Source of the DNA: an uncultured Ruminococcus sp.
GTDB taxonomy: Bacteria; Bacillota; Clostridia; Oscillospirales; Acutalibacteraceae
NCBI GenBank assembly: GCA_902787145.1
Contig: CADAEZ010000004.1
Coordinates: 18,210-82,209 of the forward strand
Direction: 5' to 3'
Length of the DNA: 64,000 nt
Shown here piece after piece: positions 26,261 through 35,620 of this stretch. Each line of letters starts with the position of its first letter. Position 1 is the stretch's first letter. A program made the translations under genes and the position numbers. The notes beneath the pieces were generated by a model, which was not told the origin of the DNA, did no database searches, and worked only from the letters and a program-made list of their open reading frames with translations.

Positions 26261-26281
26261 GGGTGAATCGCAAATTCACCC
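26261..26281 (-). other. Hairpin in the 5' leader of the dehydratase mRNA
   Basis: GGGTGAAT / ATTCACCC, 8 bp with a 5-base loop, between the promoter and the ribosome binding site on the minus strand. Its arm GGTGA resembles the gene's own binding site. On the plus strand it is followed by ATTTTTTG but there is no gene to terminate. Confidence 0.5.
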
Positions 26282-26307
26282 ATTTTTTGACATACTTTAT
26301 CTTTATA

Positions 26308-26336
26308 ATTATATTTTATATAGCTGTAAAAGTCAA
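26308..26336 (-). promoter_or_regulatory. Promoter of the dehydratase gene
   Basis: Minus strand TTGACT (26336-26331), 17-base spacer, TATAAT (26313-26308). Confidence 0.75.
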
Positions 26337-26436
26337 TCTTTATACAATTAATTGTACTTTTTGCTCAAAATAACGCAGCACAATTTATACACCTTGCACA
26401 ACAATATTTTTAATTGCTTTTTATCAAGGTTTTTTC

Positions 26437-26466
26437 TTGACTTTTTAGGGCAGCAAAATATAGAAT
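26437..26466 (+). promoter_or_regulatory. Promoter of the metallophosphoesterase gene
   Basis: TTGACT (26437-26442), 18-base spacer, TAGAAT (26461-26466). Confidence 0.55.
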
Positions 26467-26493
26467 AATGGTAACGAAAGTGTGGTGATTCGG

Positions 26494-27357
26494 GTGAAAA
26501 AAAGTAAAAAGATTATTCTTTTGATCATCATAATGTTTCTATGCTCAATCACTGTCAACATCACCATATCCGACCGAACCCTGACTGTGTCTAACTACAA
26601 TATAAAGACAGATAAATACTCCTCTTCCTTCCGCGCCGTCGTTTTGTCGGATTTACACAACAAGGAATACGGCAAGGAAAACATTCGGCTTATACAGAAA
26701 GTAAAAGAGCAAAAGCCAGATATCATATTCACCCTCGGTGATTTTGTAACAAAATTTGACCCAAACAAAAGCACGTCGCTTAAATTGTACAAAGAGCTTA
26801 CAAAAATCTGTCGGGTATACTCGGTGCCGGGCAATCACGAAACCCACCGCTCCTACTCCGAGTTCGTCAAACTAAAGGAAGAGATACGCGCCACAGGAGT
26901 TACTCTGCTCATAAACCAAGCGGAAAAAGTCAAAATCAACGGTGACTGCATAGTCGTAGGAGGACTTAGGAACTATCCCTACTTTGAATACCTTGCGCCC
27001 GACTACGACTGCCCGGAAAAAGACTTGCTCGAAAGCGTCGTAGCCCGGCAAAAGGATAACTTTGTGATTCTGCTAAATCACCATCCCGAATACCTCTACT
27101 GGGGACTGCACGGAAACAAAGTTGACCTAATGCTCTGCGGCCATACGCACGGCGGAATCATCCGCCTGCCCTATATCGGCGGACTTATAGCTCCTAACCA
27201 GGGTATACTTTCGGGACGGGAGATTCTCCCTGTGTTTACAAAAGGTCTCTACAAAAAAGACGGCACCACAATGATAATAACCGGCGGTCTCGGCAACGAG
27301 GTTCCCCTTCCAAGATATTTTAATCCGCCGGAAATATCTGTAATTGACATAAATTAA
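26494..27357 (+). CDS. Membrane-anchored metallophosphoesterase, YaeI/YkuE-like
   Basis: A ~287-residue calcineurin-like phosphoesterase with one N-terminal membrane segment. All metal-site motifs are present: SDLHNKEYG, LGDFVTKFD, PGNHETH, NHHPEY and CGHTHGG. Related YkuE/YaeI proteins act at the membrane, some on UDP-2,3-diacylglucosamine-like or wall-associated substrates; the substrate here is unknown. I chose the GTG with GGTGAT 4 bases upstream, followed by a lysine-rich start; a GTG four codons earlier is possible. Confidence 0.87.
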   Translation: MKKSKKIILLIIIMFLCSITVNITISDRTLTVSNYNIKTDKYSSSFRAVVLSDLHNKEYGKENIRLIQKVKEQKPDIIFTLGDFVTKFDPNKSTSLKLYKELTKICRVYSVPGNHETHRSYSEFVKLKEEIRATGVTLLINQAEKVKINGDCIVVGGLRNYPYFEYLAPDYDCPEKDLLESVVARQKDNFVILLNHHPEYLYWGLHGNKVDLMLCGHTHGGIIRLPYIGGLIAPNQGILSGREILPVFTKGLYKKDGTTMIITGGLGNEVPLPRYFNPPEISVIDIN

Positions 27358-27452
27358 AACATCAAAGATATAAATTTAACAAATTTGACTATAGATTATA
27401 GCCCGAAAATGGTGTAAAATATAATTATATTATCCGAAACGGGGTGACTTTT

Positions 27453-28379
27453 ATGCTGAATATTTATAAAACAGATAAAGGCGTTCTCAACGAGGTTTCA
27501 GAGCTACAGCCCAATGTATGGGTAAAGATGACCGCGCCGGACGCGGAGGAAAACCAGCATATTGTCGACCATTACGGAATTGACTTCGGCGACCTTGTTG
27601 CCGCGCTCGATGACGAGGAGAGTTCACGTATTGAGTTCGAGGACAACTACACTCTCATCCTCGTCGATATTCCAATCACCGAAATCCGCAACGACGAACA
27701 ATACTACACTACTATCCCTCTCGGTATTATTGTTACCGAGGACGCGGTTATCACAATATGCCGCCAGGAAGTCGAGATTTTCGGAGTAAACCTGCGCTTT
27801 AAGATGCGCAACTTCTCCACAGCAAAGAAGATGCGATTTGTATATCACCTGCTGTACAGTATCTCACGGCTTTATCTTTACGACCTTCGCAACATCGACA
27901 AAGCCCGTACCGAGATTGAAGAACGAGCCGGTAAAGAGACCAAAGACACCGATATCATCTCTCTGCATGAGCTCGAATCCTCACTCGTATACTTCGCCAC
28001 TTCACTAAGGGCGAACAATATGGTAATCACCCGTCTTATGCGCAACAACGAGTTTCCGGAGGACGAGGAGCTTATCGAGGATACGATAATCGAGAACAAC
28101 CAGGCTATAGAGATGGCGACGATTTACCGTGATATCATCGACTCCACCCGTGAGCTTATCTCGGCGGTTATGGACAACCAGCTTAACAACGTGATGAAAT
28201 ACCTGACTTCCATAACTATCGTAATGGCTATTCCGACCGTAATATCCGGAATCTACGGAATGAACCTTAAGTGGCTTCCGTTTGCCAACACCATACACGG
28301 CTTCGGCATAGTGTGTCTGGCCACCGCGATAATCTGCCTTATAACTATGATAATTCTCAGACGTAAGAAAATGATGTAA
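27453..28379 (+). CDS. corA: CorA-family divalent cation transporter
   Basis: A 308-residue protein with a large cytoplasmic N-terminal domain and two C-terminal membrane helices. The selectivity loop YGMN is present (GIYGMNLKWLP) between the helices, so Mg2+ (or Co2+/Ni2+) uptake is expected. The ATG is preceded by GGGGTGA, making the GTG three codons upstream unlikely. It is followed directly by a strong terminator and is monocistronic. Confidence 0.94.
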   Translation: MLNIYKTDKGVLNEVSELQPNVWVKMTAPDAEENQHIVDHYGIDFGDLVAALDDEESSRIEFEDNYTLILVDIPITEIRNDEQYYTTIPLGIIVTEDAVITICRQEVEIFGVNLRFKMRNFSTAKKMRFVYHLLYSISRLYLYDLRNIDKARTEIEERAGKETKDTDIISLHELESSLVYFATSLRANNMVITRLMRNNEFPEDEELIEDTIIENNQAIEMATIYRDIIDSTRELISAVMDNQLNNVMKYLTSITIVMAIPTVISGIYGMNLKWLPFANTIHGFGIVCLATAIICLITMIILRRKKMM

Positions 28380-28384
28380 ATGAG

Positions 28385-28408
28385 CCGGCTCATTTGAGCC
28401 GGTTTTTT
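28385..28408 (+). terminator. Terminator of corA
   Basis: CCGGCTCA / TGAGCCGG with a 2-base loop followed by TTTTTT. Confidence 0.9.
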
Positions 28409-28457
28409 CGTAATATATTGTTTCTGTTTTTGTCACCATAAGTTTGTTGGATTTCTA

Positions 28458-28486
28458 TTGAGTTTTATCCGCTTTTTTAGTATAAT
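28458..28486 (+). promoter_or_regulatory. Promoter of the CotH-dockerin gene
   Basis: TTGAGT (28458-28463), 17-base spacer, TATAAT (28481-28486). Confidence 0.65.
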
Positions 28487-28520
28487 ATTATTAATTATAC
28501 TTAAATGGGAGCGTGATCCT

Positions 28521-31205
28521 ATGTTAACCGTAATCAATAAAAAAACATTGTCAATAATACTTGCATTTCTTATCACGGCAACCGCTCTGTTCCCCGCGCT
28601 TGCCGCAGACGCTCCGGAGGCTGTGAATCCGGAGGCTTACCCCGCTTTTGCCGATAAAGATTCCGGAGCTCTTTTTGCCCACGCCGACCTCGGCGGAAGC
28701 AGTCCCCAGGCCTGGCAGCGCTGGGGCAGCGGCTACACAGGCATCAACGCCGGACGCAACGCGCGGTACTTTTTCCTGCCAAACACCGCCGACGACAGCC
28801 GCGTCGAGATTTACAACAACTATTCCTCCGAGGTTGTTGTCGGAGGAGTAAGCATAGCTCCGTACACCTCGGCTTTTGTAAACTATACAAGCGGCTCCGA
28901 GGTGAGCGCTGTGATCAACGGGCACGCGAGCAACTTCACGGTTTATAAGAGCGACAGCGAAGCCGCGGTATACGTTAACGACACTACCAACTCCTACACC
29001 GACGTCGACGGCATTGTACGCGACACCGATCTATACTCCTTCCTGATTCAGAACAAGGAGAACTCCGTAAAGGGCAGTTCCTGCGCTATTGCCGGTAGCA
29101 ACGGAGTCGTCGACACAACCCTTAAAAAAATCAAGGGCAGAGGCAATACAAACTGGACGCAAACAGACAAAAAGCCGTTTAACCTACAGTTTAACGATAA
29201 TGTCAACATCGGACATGTAAGCGGCAAGAAGTTCTCGCTGGTTTCCAATGCTAAGGATTCTACCCTGCTTCGAAACACCATTATGTATAACCTCGGCAAC
29301 GAAGTAGGCTCACCCTACTCGCCCGACCAGAGCTTTATCGACTTTTTCGTAAACGGAGAGTATCGCGGCTGCTACATCGCCTGTCAGAAGGTTGACATGG
29401 GCAAAAGCTCGCTCGTATCGCTAAAGGACAGCTCCGACAAGGACGAAACCGGATTCAACTTCCTCGTTGAGGTAGACGTATGGAACTTTAGAAACGACAC
29501 ATACTTCGTAACCGACAAAGGCTATCACGTTGTGCTTAAAACCCCCGACCTGGAGGATTTTGAAACAGACAGCGCCGATTGGCAGAATCGTTACGAATAT
29601 ATAAAGGCTACCTATCAACAGTTCGAGGACGCGCTGTACGACAAAAATCTCAGTGAACTCGAAAAGGTTTGTGATATAAACAGCCTGGCAACCCAATATC
29701 TTTTGCAGGAATTCGGCAAAAACTGCGACGGCGGATATACCAGCACCTACTTCACCTATAATGCCGACGAGGGCAAATTCTATGCCGCTCCGTTATGGGA
29801 CTGCGACTCCGACCTCGGTGCCGTAAACTGCTTACGTGAAGGCTGCTCCACCTCTACCTGCTATATAAGCGGCTGGACTACCAAGACCGCCACCTACAAA
29901 AGCGACAATCGTATTGTTACCGTCAATCCGCTGGGTCAGGCGTTCAAGCTCAAGGGTACAACCGCAGACGGCCAAACCTTTGACGACATTGTAAGAAAAA
30001 TATGGAACGAAAACTTTATCCCTAAAATCAACATCCTGCTCGGCAAGTCTGACGCAGACGGAAGGCTGAAGAGCATTGACGAATACGCGCAGTCAATCGC
30101 GAACGCCTCCTATATCAACTACATTATGTGGGACTATATGTGGTACTGCGCGAGCTACAACTCAGGTCTGACTCAAAAATATTCACGTGATTACGCCGGC
30201 GAGCTCAGCTACCTCAAGGACTGGACTGCCGCCCGCGCCGACTGGCTCAGTTCACAATATCGTATTGTAGATCCTACAGAAACGAAAACAGTATATTTCT
30301 ACAACAATTTTAACTGGGACAACGTATATTTCTACTGCTGGACGGACGGCAACGCTCCGATGACATGGCCGGGCGAAGAAGCCGGGTATGTTGACGACGG
30401 CGAAAACAACGTAAAGATTTACAAGGCAAATGTTCCATCCGATCTTACAAAAATAATCTTTAACGGCGGAGCAAGCGCGCCTCAGACCGTAAATATAGAC
30501 ATAACCGACGCGTACAACGCTTACATATTGTCAACCGCCTCGGGCAAACAGAACAACGCCCGTCAACCGATTTACAACGTTACCCCGCTAAACTACACCG
30601 CACCGGAAACTCAGCCCTCTACACAGGAAACCACGACAGCCGAAGTATCCTCAACCGCCCCGACTACCCAGCCCGTCACCGATAATACGGTCGAAGCATA
30701 CAACGCTGTATTTAACACCGACGAAAACACATCGGTAGACATCTATTACACTCAGGACTATACAAACGCTGACGAAACCAACGTCAAAACCGCGGTAGCC
30801 CGCAATCGCGACACCGGCGAGGCTGATGTATCAGGCGACGGACAGATTAACTTCTCGGTATCAACAGCGAGTGGATATGTTGTTGACAGTATTACCGTGG
30901 AAGGCGACTACAAAAATCTTAAGGACATTTCCAATAACACCTATCGTATAACCAAGATAGAAAGCGACCTTAAAATCACAATCACAACAAAGAAAGATGA
31001 TACTGAACCCATAAGAGGCGACGTTAGCCTTGACGGAAAGGTAAATATCAGAGACGCGACTTTGATTCGCAAGCATATCGCGAGGATAATCACCCTTAGC
31101 GATAAACAGATAAGAGCAGTCGGAAAACCCGAAGGAGAAACTATCTCTGTATCCGACGCGACAAAGCTGCAAAAATACCTCGCCGGTATTATTTCGGAAT
31201 ATTGA
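28521..31205 (+). CDS. Secreted CotH-like kinase domain protein with CBM26-like module and dockerin
   Basis: An 894-residue exported protein. Signal peptide 1-29; N-terminal beta-type region about 40-160; CotH-family domain about 165-575, with KGRGNTNW and the acidic LWDCDSDLGA segment; a starch-binding CBM26-like module about 589-683 (VYFYNNFNWDNVYFYCW, then MTWPGE); a Thr-rich linker 690-722; a small beta domain 725-823; and a dockerin 831-893. CotH proteins are secreted protein kinases in Bacillus spores and are frequent, poorly understood dockerin partners in ruminococci. The first dockerin loop (D833 to D844) is canonical, but the second lacks most calcium ligands. The ATG has GGGAG upstream and begins the signal peptide. 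Confidence 0.9.
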   Translation: MLTVINKKTLSIILAFLITATALFPALAADAPEAVNPEAYPAFADKDSGALFAHADLGGSSPQAWQRWGSGYTGINAGRNARYFFLPNTADDSRVEIYNNYSSEVVVGGVSIAPYTSAFVNYTSGSEVSAVINGHASNFTVYKSDSEAAVYVNDTTNSYTDVDGIVRDTDLYSFLIQNKENSVKGSSCAIAGSNGVVDTTLKKIKGRGNTNWTQTDKKPFNLQFNDNVNIGHVSGKKFSLVSNAKDSTLLRNTIMYNLGNEVGSPYSPDQSFIDFFVNGEYRGCYIACQKVDMGKSSLVSLKDSSDKDETGFNFLVEVDVWNFRNDTYFVTDKGYHVVLKTPDLEDFETDSADWQNRYEYIKATYQQFEDALYDKNLSELEKVCDINSLATQYLLQEFGKNCDGGYTSTYFTYNADEGKFYAAPLWDCDSDLGAVNCLREGCSTSTCYISGWTTKTATYKSDNRIVTVNPLGQAFKLKGTTADGQTFDDIVRKIWNENFIPKINILLGKSDADGRLKSIDEYAQSIANASYINYIMWDYMWYCASYNSGLTQKYSRDYAGELSYLKDWTAARADWLSSQYRIVDPTETKTVYFYNNFNWDNVYFYCWTDGNAPMTWPGEEAGYVDDGENNVKIYKANVPSDLTKIIFNGGASAPQTVNIDITDAYNAYILSTASGKQNNARQPIYNVTPLNYTAPETQPSTQETTTAEVSSTAPTTQPVTDNTVEAYNAVFNTDENTSVDIYYTQDYTNADETNVKTAVARNRDTGEADVSGDGQINFSVSTASGYVVDSITVEGDYKNLKDISNNTYRITKIESDLKITITTKKDDTEPIRGDVSLDGKVNIRDATLIRKHIARIITLSDKQIRAVGKPEGETISVSDATKLQKYLAGIISEY

Positions 31206-32122
31206 TGAAGAAATTATTTTCGATAAATTCCAGTCGAAGCGCTGTATTGGGCTCGATCCTGTGTACAGCTCTGTGGGGAACGGCGTTCCCGCTGATAAAG
31301 CTGGGCTACGCAAGGTTCGGTATAGCGCAAAGCGACATTGGCTCAAAGCTTCTTTTCGCGGGATACAGATTTACTCTCGCGGGAATAATAGTGTTTTTAT
31401 TCGGACTGATATTTTACAGAAAAGCCGCTCTGCCTGACAAGAGCGGCATTCTGCCGATTGCCCTGCTCGGAATAGTGCAGACGGGTATGCAATACCTTTT
31501 CGCCTATATCGGAGTCGGCTATACAACCGCCGCCAACACCTCGATTCTTACCGGGACCGCGTCGCTGTTTTCGGTAGCTCTCGCGGCGATATTCTTTAAA
31601 AACGACAAGATGACCGCGCTGAAAACCGCGGGTTGCTTCGTCGGACTAATCGGAATCGTCTTTGTAAACATCGGCGACTTCTCGCTCGACCCGATGTATT
31701 TTTTCGGTGATATACTTGTGCTGTTTTCGGCGTTGAGCGGTGCCTTCGGCAACATTATCACAAAGAAAATCTCCGCGGGCAGGGATTCCGTAACCGTAAC
31801 GTCGTGGCAGCTGTTTTTCGGTGGAGTTATTCTGAGTGCCGCGGGATTCATTCTCGGCGGAGGCATCAACCCGATAAATCTATCGGGTATGATCATACTT
31901 TTGTGGCTGTCGGCAGTTTCGGCGATAAGCTTTCTGCTGTGGACCGCTCTGCTCAGACACCATCCTGTCAGCAAAATCACGATATTTACAATGCTTGTGC
32001 CGATTTTCGGGACCTTTTGGTCGTGGATACTGCTCGGCGAAAGCGTGTTTAATATACAAAGCATAATATCACTGGCGCTTATAGTTTTGGGTATAGTGCT
32101 TGTAAACAAGGTGAAAGAATGA
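31205..32122 (+). CDS. EamA family (DMT) transporter
   Basis: A 305-residue membrane protein with ten predicted helices forming two EamA repeats, the layout of drug/metabolite exporters such as RhaT or YdcZ relatives. The substrate is unknown. The ATG overlaps the TGA of the CotH gene by one base and the 3' end overlaps the HAD gene by four bases, so this is an operon with translational coupling. An in-frame TTG one codon earlier is an alternative start. Confidence 0.88.
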   Translation: MKKLFSINSSRSAVLGSILCTALWGTAFPLIKLGYARFGIAQSDIGSKLLFAGYRFTLAGIIVFLFGLIFYRKAALPDKSGILPIALLGIVQTGMQYLFAYIGVGYTTAANTSILTGTASLFSVALAAIFFKNDKMTALKTAGCFVGLIGIVFVNIGDFSLDPMYFFGDILVLFSALSGAFGNIITKKISAGRDSVTVTSWQLFFGGVILSAAGFILGGGINPINLSGMIILLWLSAVSAISFLLWTALLRHHPVSKITIFTMLVPIFGTFWSWILLGESVFNIQSIISLALIVLGIVLVNKVKE

Positions 32123-32775
32123 AGATAAAAGGCGTTATTTTTGATATGGACGGAGTTTTGCTCGACAGCGAAAAGCTGTATGTAAAATTCTGGAAGCAGG
32201 CTGGGCGCGAATGCGGCTATCCGTGGGAGGAGAAACACTCCCTCGCCATAAGAAGTCTCGCCAGACCCTTCGCGATAGAGAGGCTAAAAGGCTTTTTCGG
32301 CGAAAACTTCGACTATGACAAGGTTCGAAACAGACGTATCGAGCTAATGGACGCCTATGTCGGAGAGCATGGGATCGAGCCAAAGCCCTATGCCGGCGAA
32401 ACGCTGGGACAGCTGAGGTCAAAGGGAATAAAAATCGCCCTCGCCACGGCTACGGCGGAGGACAAAGCGAAAAGCTATCTTGACAGGATAGGGCTGCTCG
32501 GCTATTTCGACGCAATAGTTTCGGCTCATATGGTCGCAAAGGGCAAGCCTGAGCCGGACATCTACCTCTTCGCCGCCGAATCGCTGGGAATAAACCCACA
32601 GGAATGTATCGCGGTCGAGGACAGTCCCAACGGGATTATCTCGGCGTACAGGGCAGACTGCGTACCGGTGATGGTTCCCGATCTTGACCTGCCGGACGAG
32701 GACACCGTAAAACTGACATACAAGGTTTGCGACAACCTTAAAGAAATAATTCATCTAACAGAGGAGATTGAATAA
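32119..32775 (+). CDS. HAD phosphatase, beta-phosphoglucomutase-like
   Basis: A 218-residue HAD protein with motif I FDMDGVLLDSE near residue 8, a helical cap domain, a Thr-containing motif II (LATATAE), lysine in KGKPEPD and motif IV VEDSPNGI near residue 167. It belongs to the subfamily of sugar-phosphate phosphatases and beta-phosphoglucomutases; the substrate is unknown. It shares ATGA with the EamA gene and TAATG with the AGCS gene. Confidence 0.88.
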   Translation: MKIKGVIFDMDGVLLDSEKLYVKFWKQAGRECGYPWEEKHSLAIRSLARPFAIERLKGFFGENFDYDKVRNRRIELMDAYVGEHGIEPKPYAGETLGQLRSKGIKIALATATAEDKAKSYLDRIGLLGYFDAIVSAHMVAKGKPEPDIYLFAAESLGINPQECIAVEDSPNGIISAYRADCVPVMVPDLDLPDEDTVKLTYKVCDNLKEIIHLTEEIE

Positions 32776-34199
32776 TGCAGCTGATAAACGACTTTATCAA
32801 CTCAGTCGACGATTTTTTGTGGGGATGGTTTATGATCATCCTGCTTTTGGGTACTCATTTATTTGTAACAATCCGCACAAAGTTCGTCCAGAAGAAAACC
32901 ATTAAGGCGATCAAGCTATCGGTCACAAAGGATCCCGATTCCAGCGGAGACATCAGTCCGTTTCAGGCGCTTGCCACAGCGCTCGCGTCAACAATCGGCA
33001 CCGGCAACATAATCGGAGTCGGAACCGCGATAGCACTCGGAGGACCCGGAGCGGTGTTTTGGTGCTGGATTACCGGTGTGTTGGGAATCTCCACAAAATA
33101 CGCTGAGTCGCTGCTTGCCGTCAAGTACAGAGTAAAGACTAAGGACGGCCGTATGCTCGGAGGAGCTATGTACGCGCTTGAACGGGGACTTAGGCTGAAG
33201 TGGCTGGGAATATTATTCGCCGTGTTCGCGGTGTTAGCCTCTTTCGGAATCGGCTCCGGCGTACAGGTCAACGCCATATCCAGCATTATGAACTCTACGT
33301 TTAACTCCGGCGGCAGCCTTGTGTGGAATATTTTCGGATACGATATCTCGGCTGTTTCCGCGATTATCGGCATAGTAACATCATTAGTCACAGCCGCGGT
33401 TATCTTCGGAGGAATCAAGGCCATATCCAAGGTGTGTGAGCTGCTCGTACCCGCTATGGCCGGCTTATACGTGCTCGGATGTTTAGCGATACTCATTATG
33501 AACGCTCCGTATCTCGGCGACGCGTTAGCGCTGATACTTAAGTCAGCCTTTACGCCGACTGCCGCGGGCGGAGGCTTTATAGGTTCAACAATAATGATAG
33601 CCGCGCGCTACGGAATCGCGAGGGGACTTTTCTCCAACGAATCGGGACTCGGCTCGGCTCCGATTGTAGCCTCGGCGGCTCAGTCGAGGAACTCTGTCCG
33701 CCAGGCTCTCATCTCGTCGACAGGCACCTTCTGGGATACAGTAGTTGTATGCCTTATGACAGGGCTCGTGCTTGTAAGCTCTATTATCAAGAACCCTTCA
33801 AGCTTCGCAGGCGCCGAGGGCGGCAAGCTCACCTTCACCGCATTCCAACAGATCCCTTACATAGGAACACCGGTACTCGTAATCGGCATAGTGTCGTTTG
33901 CGTACTCAACAATCCTCGGTTGGTCGTATTACGGCGAGAGATGCGTCGAATACCTGCTCGGAATGAAGGGTATGGTGCCGTACAGGCTTGTATTCTGCTT
34001 TGTACTGCTTATCGCTCCGGTCATTTCGCTCGATATAGTATGGTCGCTGTCGGACATCTTCAACGCGCTTATGGCAATCCCGAACCTCGTCGCGATACTG
34101 CTGTTGTCACATGTAATCGTCCGGGAGACCAACTACTATCTATACTCTGACCGGCTCGACGAATACGACAAGAGCCCGATTCCAAAATCAGACAAATAG
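32775..34199 (+). CDS. Alanine/glycine:cation symporter, AGCS family
   Basis: A 474-residue sodium-coupled amino acid symporter with about 11 membrane segments. The AGCS signature region GTGNIIGVGTAIALGGPGA lies near residue 76 and the conserved GLFSNESGLGSAPI stretch near 287. It imports alanine or glycine with Na+ (or H+). It follows the HAD gene with a one-base overlap and precedes the MBOAT gene by 12 bases. Confidence 0.94.
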   Translation: MQLINDFINSVDDFLWGWFMIILLLGTHLFVTIRTKFVQKKTIKAIKLSVTKDPDSSGDISPFQALATALASTIGTGNIIGVGTAIALGGPGAVFWCWITGVLGISTKYAESLLAVKYRVKTKDGRMLGGAMYALERGLRLKWLGILFAVFAVLASFGIGSGVQVNAISSIMNSTFNSGGSLVWNIFGYDISAVSAIIGIVTSLVTAAVIFGGIKAISKVCELLVPAMAGLYVLGCLAILIMNAPYLGDALALILKSAFTPTAAGGGFIGSTIMIAARYGIARGLFSNESGLGSAPIVASAAQSRNSVRQALISSTGTFWDTVVVCLMTGLVLVSSIIKNPSSFAGAEGGKLTFTAFQQIPYIGTPVLVIGIVSFAYSTILGWSYYGERCVEYLLGMKGMVPYRLVFCFVLLIAPVISLDIVWSLSDIFNALMAIPNLVAILLLSHVIVRETNYYLYSDRLDEYDKSPIPKSDK

Positions 34200-34211
34200 A
34201 AGGAATAAACT

Positions 34212-35606
34212 GTGGTATTTTCTAGTCTTATATTTTTATTTTTGTATCTTCCGCTTGTGCTGCTGGTTTACTACATCGTGCCGCGCAGGGGACGCAATAT
34301 TTTTCTGTTCTTTATAAATCTCGTTTTCTACGGCTGGGGCGAGCCTATGCTCGTGCTGTTGATGCTCGTATCCATACTAATCAACTACGCGGGCGGATAT
34401 TTTGTGGAAAAATTTCGTAACGACAAGGGCAAAGCGCGGATTTCGCTTGCCGTTACCTGTGTGCTTGACATAGGAATTCTCGGATTTTTCAAATACACTC
34501 CGCTGATTGTCATCACGCTGAATTCAATACTGCCGCTTAATATCCCGGTACCCGAAATAGCCCTGCCTATCGGAATCAGCTTCTACACCTTCCAGACGAT
34601 GAGCTATGTTATCGACGTATATCGCGACGACGCGCCCGTGTCGAAAAGTCTTATAAACTTCGGCACATATGTAGCGCTGTTCCCCCAGCTTATCGCGGGA
34701 CCGATAGTACGCTACAAGGATGTTGCCTATCAGCTCAGCCACAGGGAGGAAACCCTGGAGCAGTTCAACAAGGGTGTAAAACTCTTCCTTGTAGGTCTCG
34801 GCAAAAAGGTGCTTATTGCCAATCAGATGGGAGCTATGTGGGACGCTATGCTCGCCAATACCGAGCCCAACGGCGTACTCGGCAACTGGATCGGCATTTT
34901 CGGCTATACGTTCCAGATTTACTTTGACTTTTCCGGCTACAGCGATATGGCGTGCGGCCTGGGCAATATGCTGGGATTTGAATTTCTGAAGAACTTCAAC
35001 TATCCCTACATCTCAAAGACTGTTACCGAATTCTGGCGCAGGTGGCATATTTCGCTGTCTACGTGGTTCAGGGAATATGTCTACATTCCGCTGGGAGGCA
35101 ACCGCAGGGGCGTGCCGAGACAGATTATAAACCTGCTTATCGTATGGTTCTGCACCGGACTGTGGCACGGAGCGTCGTACAACTTCATACTCTGGGGTAT
35201 GTACTACGGAATCATACTTATTATCGAAAAATTCCTGCTCAAAAACCTGCTCGAAAAACTCCCCTCCGCGATAGGACATATCTACACGATTTTTGTATTC
35301 GTTTTCGGCTGGGTAATCTTCTACTTTGAGGATATGGGTAAAATGGGCGAGTTTATCGCGGGCTTGTTCGATTTTTCACAGGGAATCATCAGCCATCAGG
35401 CGGCGGTCGTCGCGTGCAGATACGCGGTTATTACAGTTGCCGCGGTTATTGCCTCTACTCCGCTTATGGCCTCGCTGTACAAAAAGCTCATGGACAAACG
35501 CTTTATGTGGATTTTGGAGACAGCTTTCTGCGTAATAATACTGCTGACCGCCACGGCGGCGACGGTTAACCAGAGCTACAACCCCTTCCTTTACTTTAGA
35601 TTCTGA
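34212..35606 (+). CDS. MBOAT family O-acyltransferase, AlgI-like
   Basis: A 464-residue integral membrane acyltransferase. The MBOAT core shows ISFYTFQTMSYVIDVYR, FWRRWHISLSTWFREYVYIP and the catalytic histidine H319 in LWHGASYNF. AlgI/DltB/PatA relatives receive acyl groups in the cytoplasm and pass them to extracellular polysaccharide or wall polymers. The start is GTG with AGAAGGA upstream. The DHHW protein gene follows after 14 bases, the typical AlgI/AlgJ pairing, so O-acetylation of a surface glycan is the best inference. Confidence 0.93.
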   Translation: MVFSSLIFLFLYLPLVLLVYYIVPRRGRNIFLFFINLVFYGWGEPMLVLLMLVSILINYAGGYFVEKFRNDKGKARISLAVTCVLDIGILGFFKYTPLIVITLNSILPLNIPVPEIALPIGISFYTFQTMSYVIDVYRDDAPVSKSLINFGTYVALFPQLIAGPIVRYKDVAYQLSHREETLEQFNKGVKLFLVGLGKKVLIANQMGAMWDAMLANTEPNGVLGNWIGIFGYTFQIYFDFSGYSDMACGLGNMLGFEFLKNFNYPYISKTVTEFWRRWHISLSTWFREYVYIPLGGNRRGVPRQIINLLIVWFCTGLWHGASYNFILWGMYYGIILIIEKFLLKNLLEKLPSAIGHIYTIFVFVFGWVIFYFEDMGKMGEFIAGLFDFSQGIISHQAAVVACRYAVITVAAVIASTPLMASLYKKLMDKRFMWILETAFCVIILLTATAATVNQSYNPFLYFRF

Positions 35607-35620
35607 CGAAAGGAGCTTGT

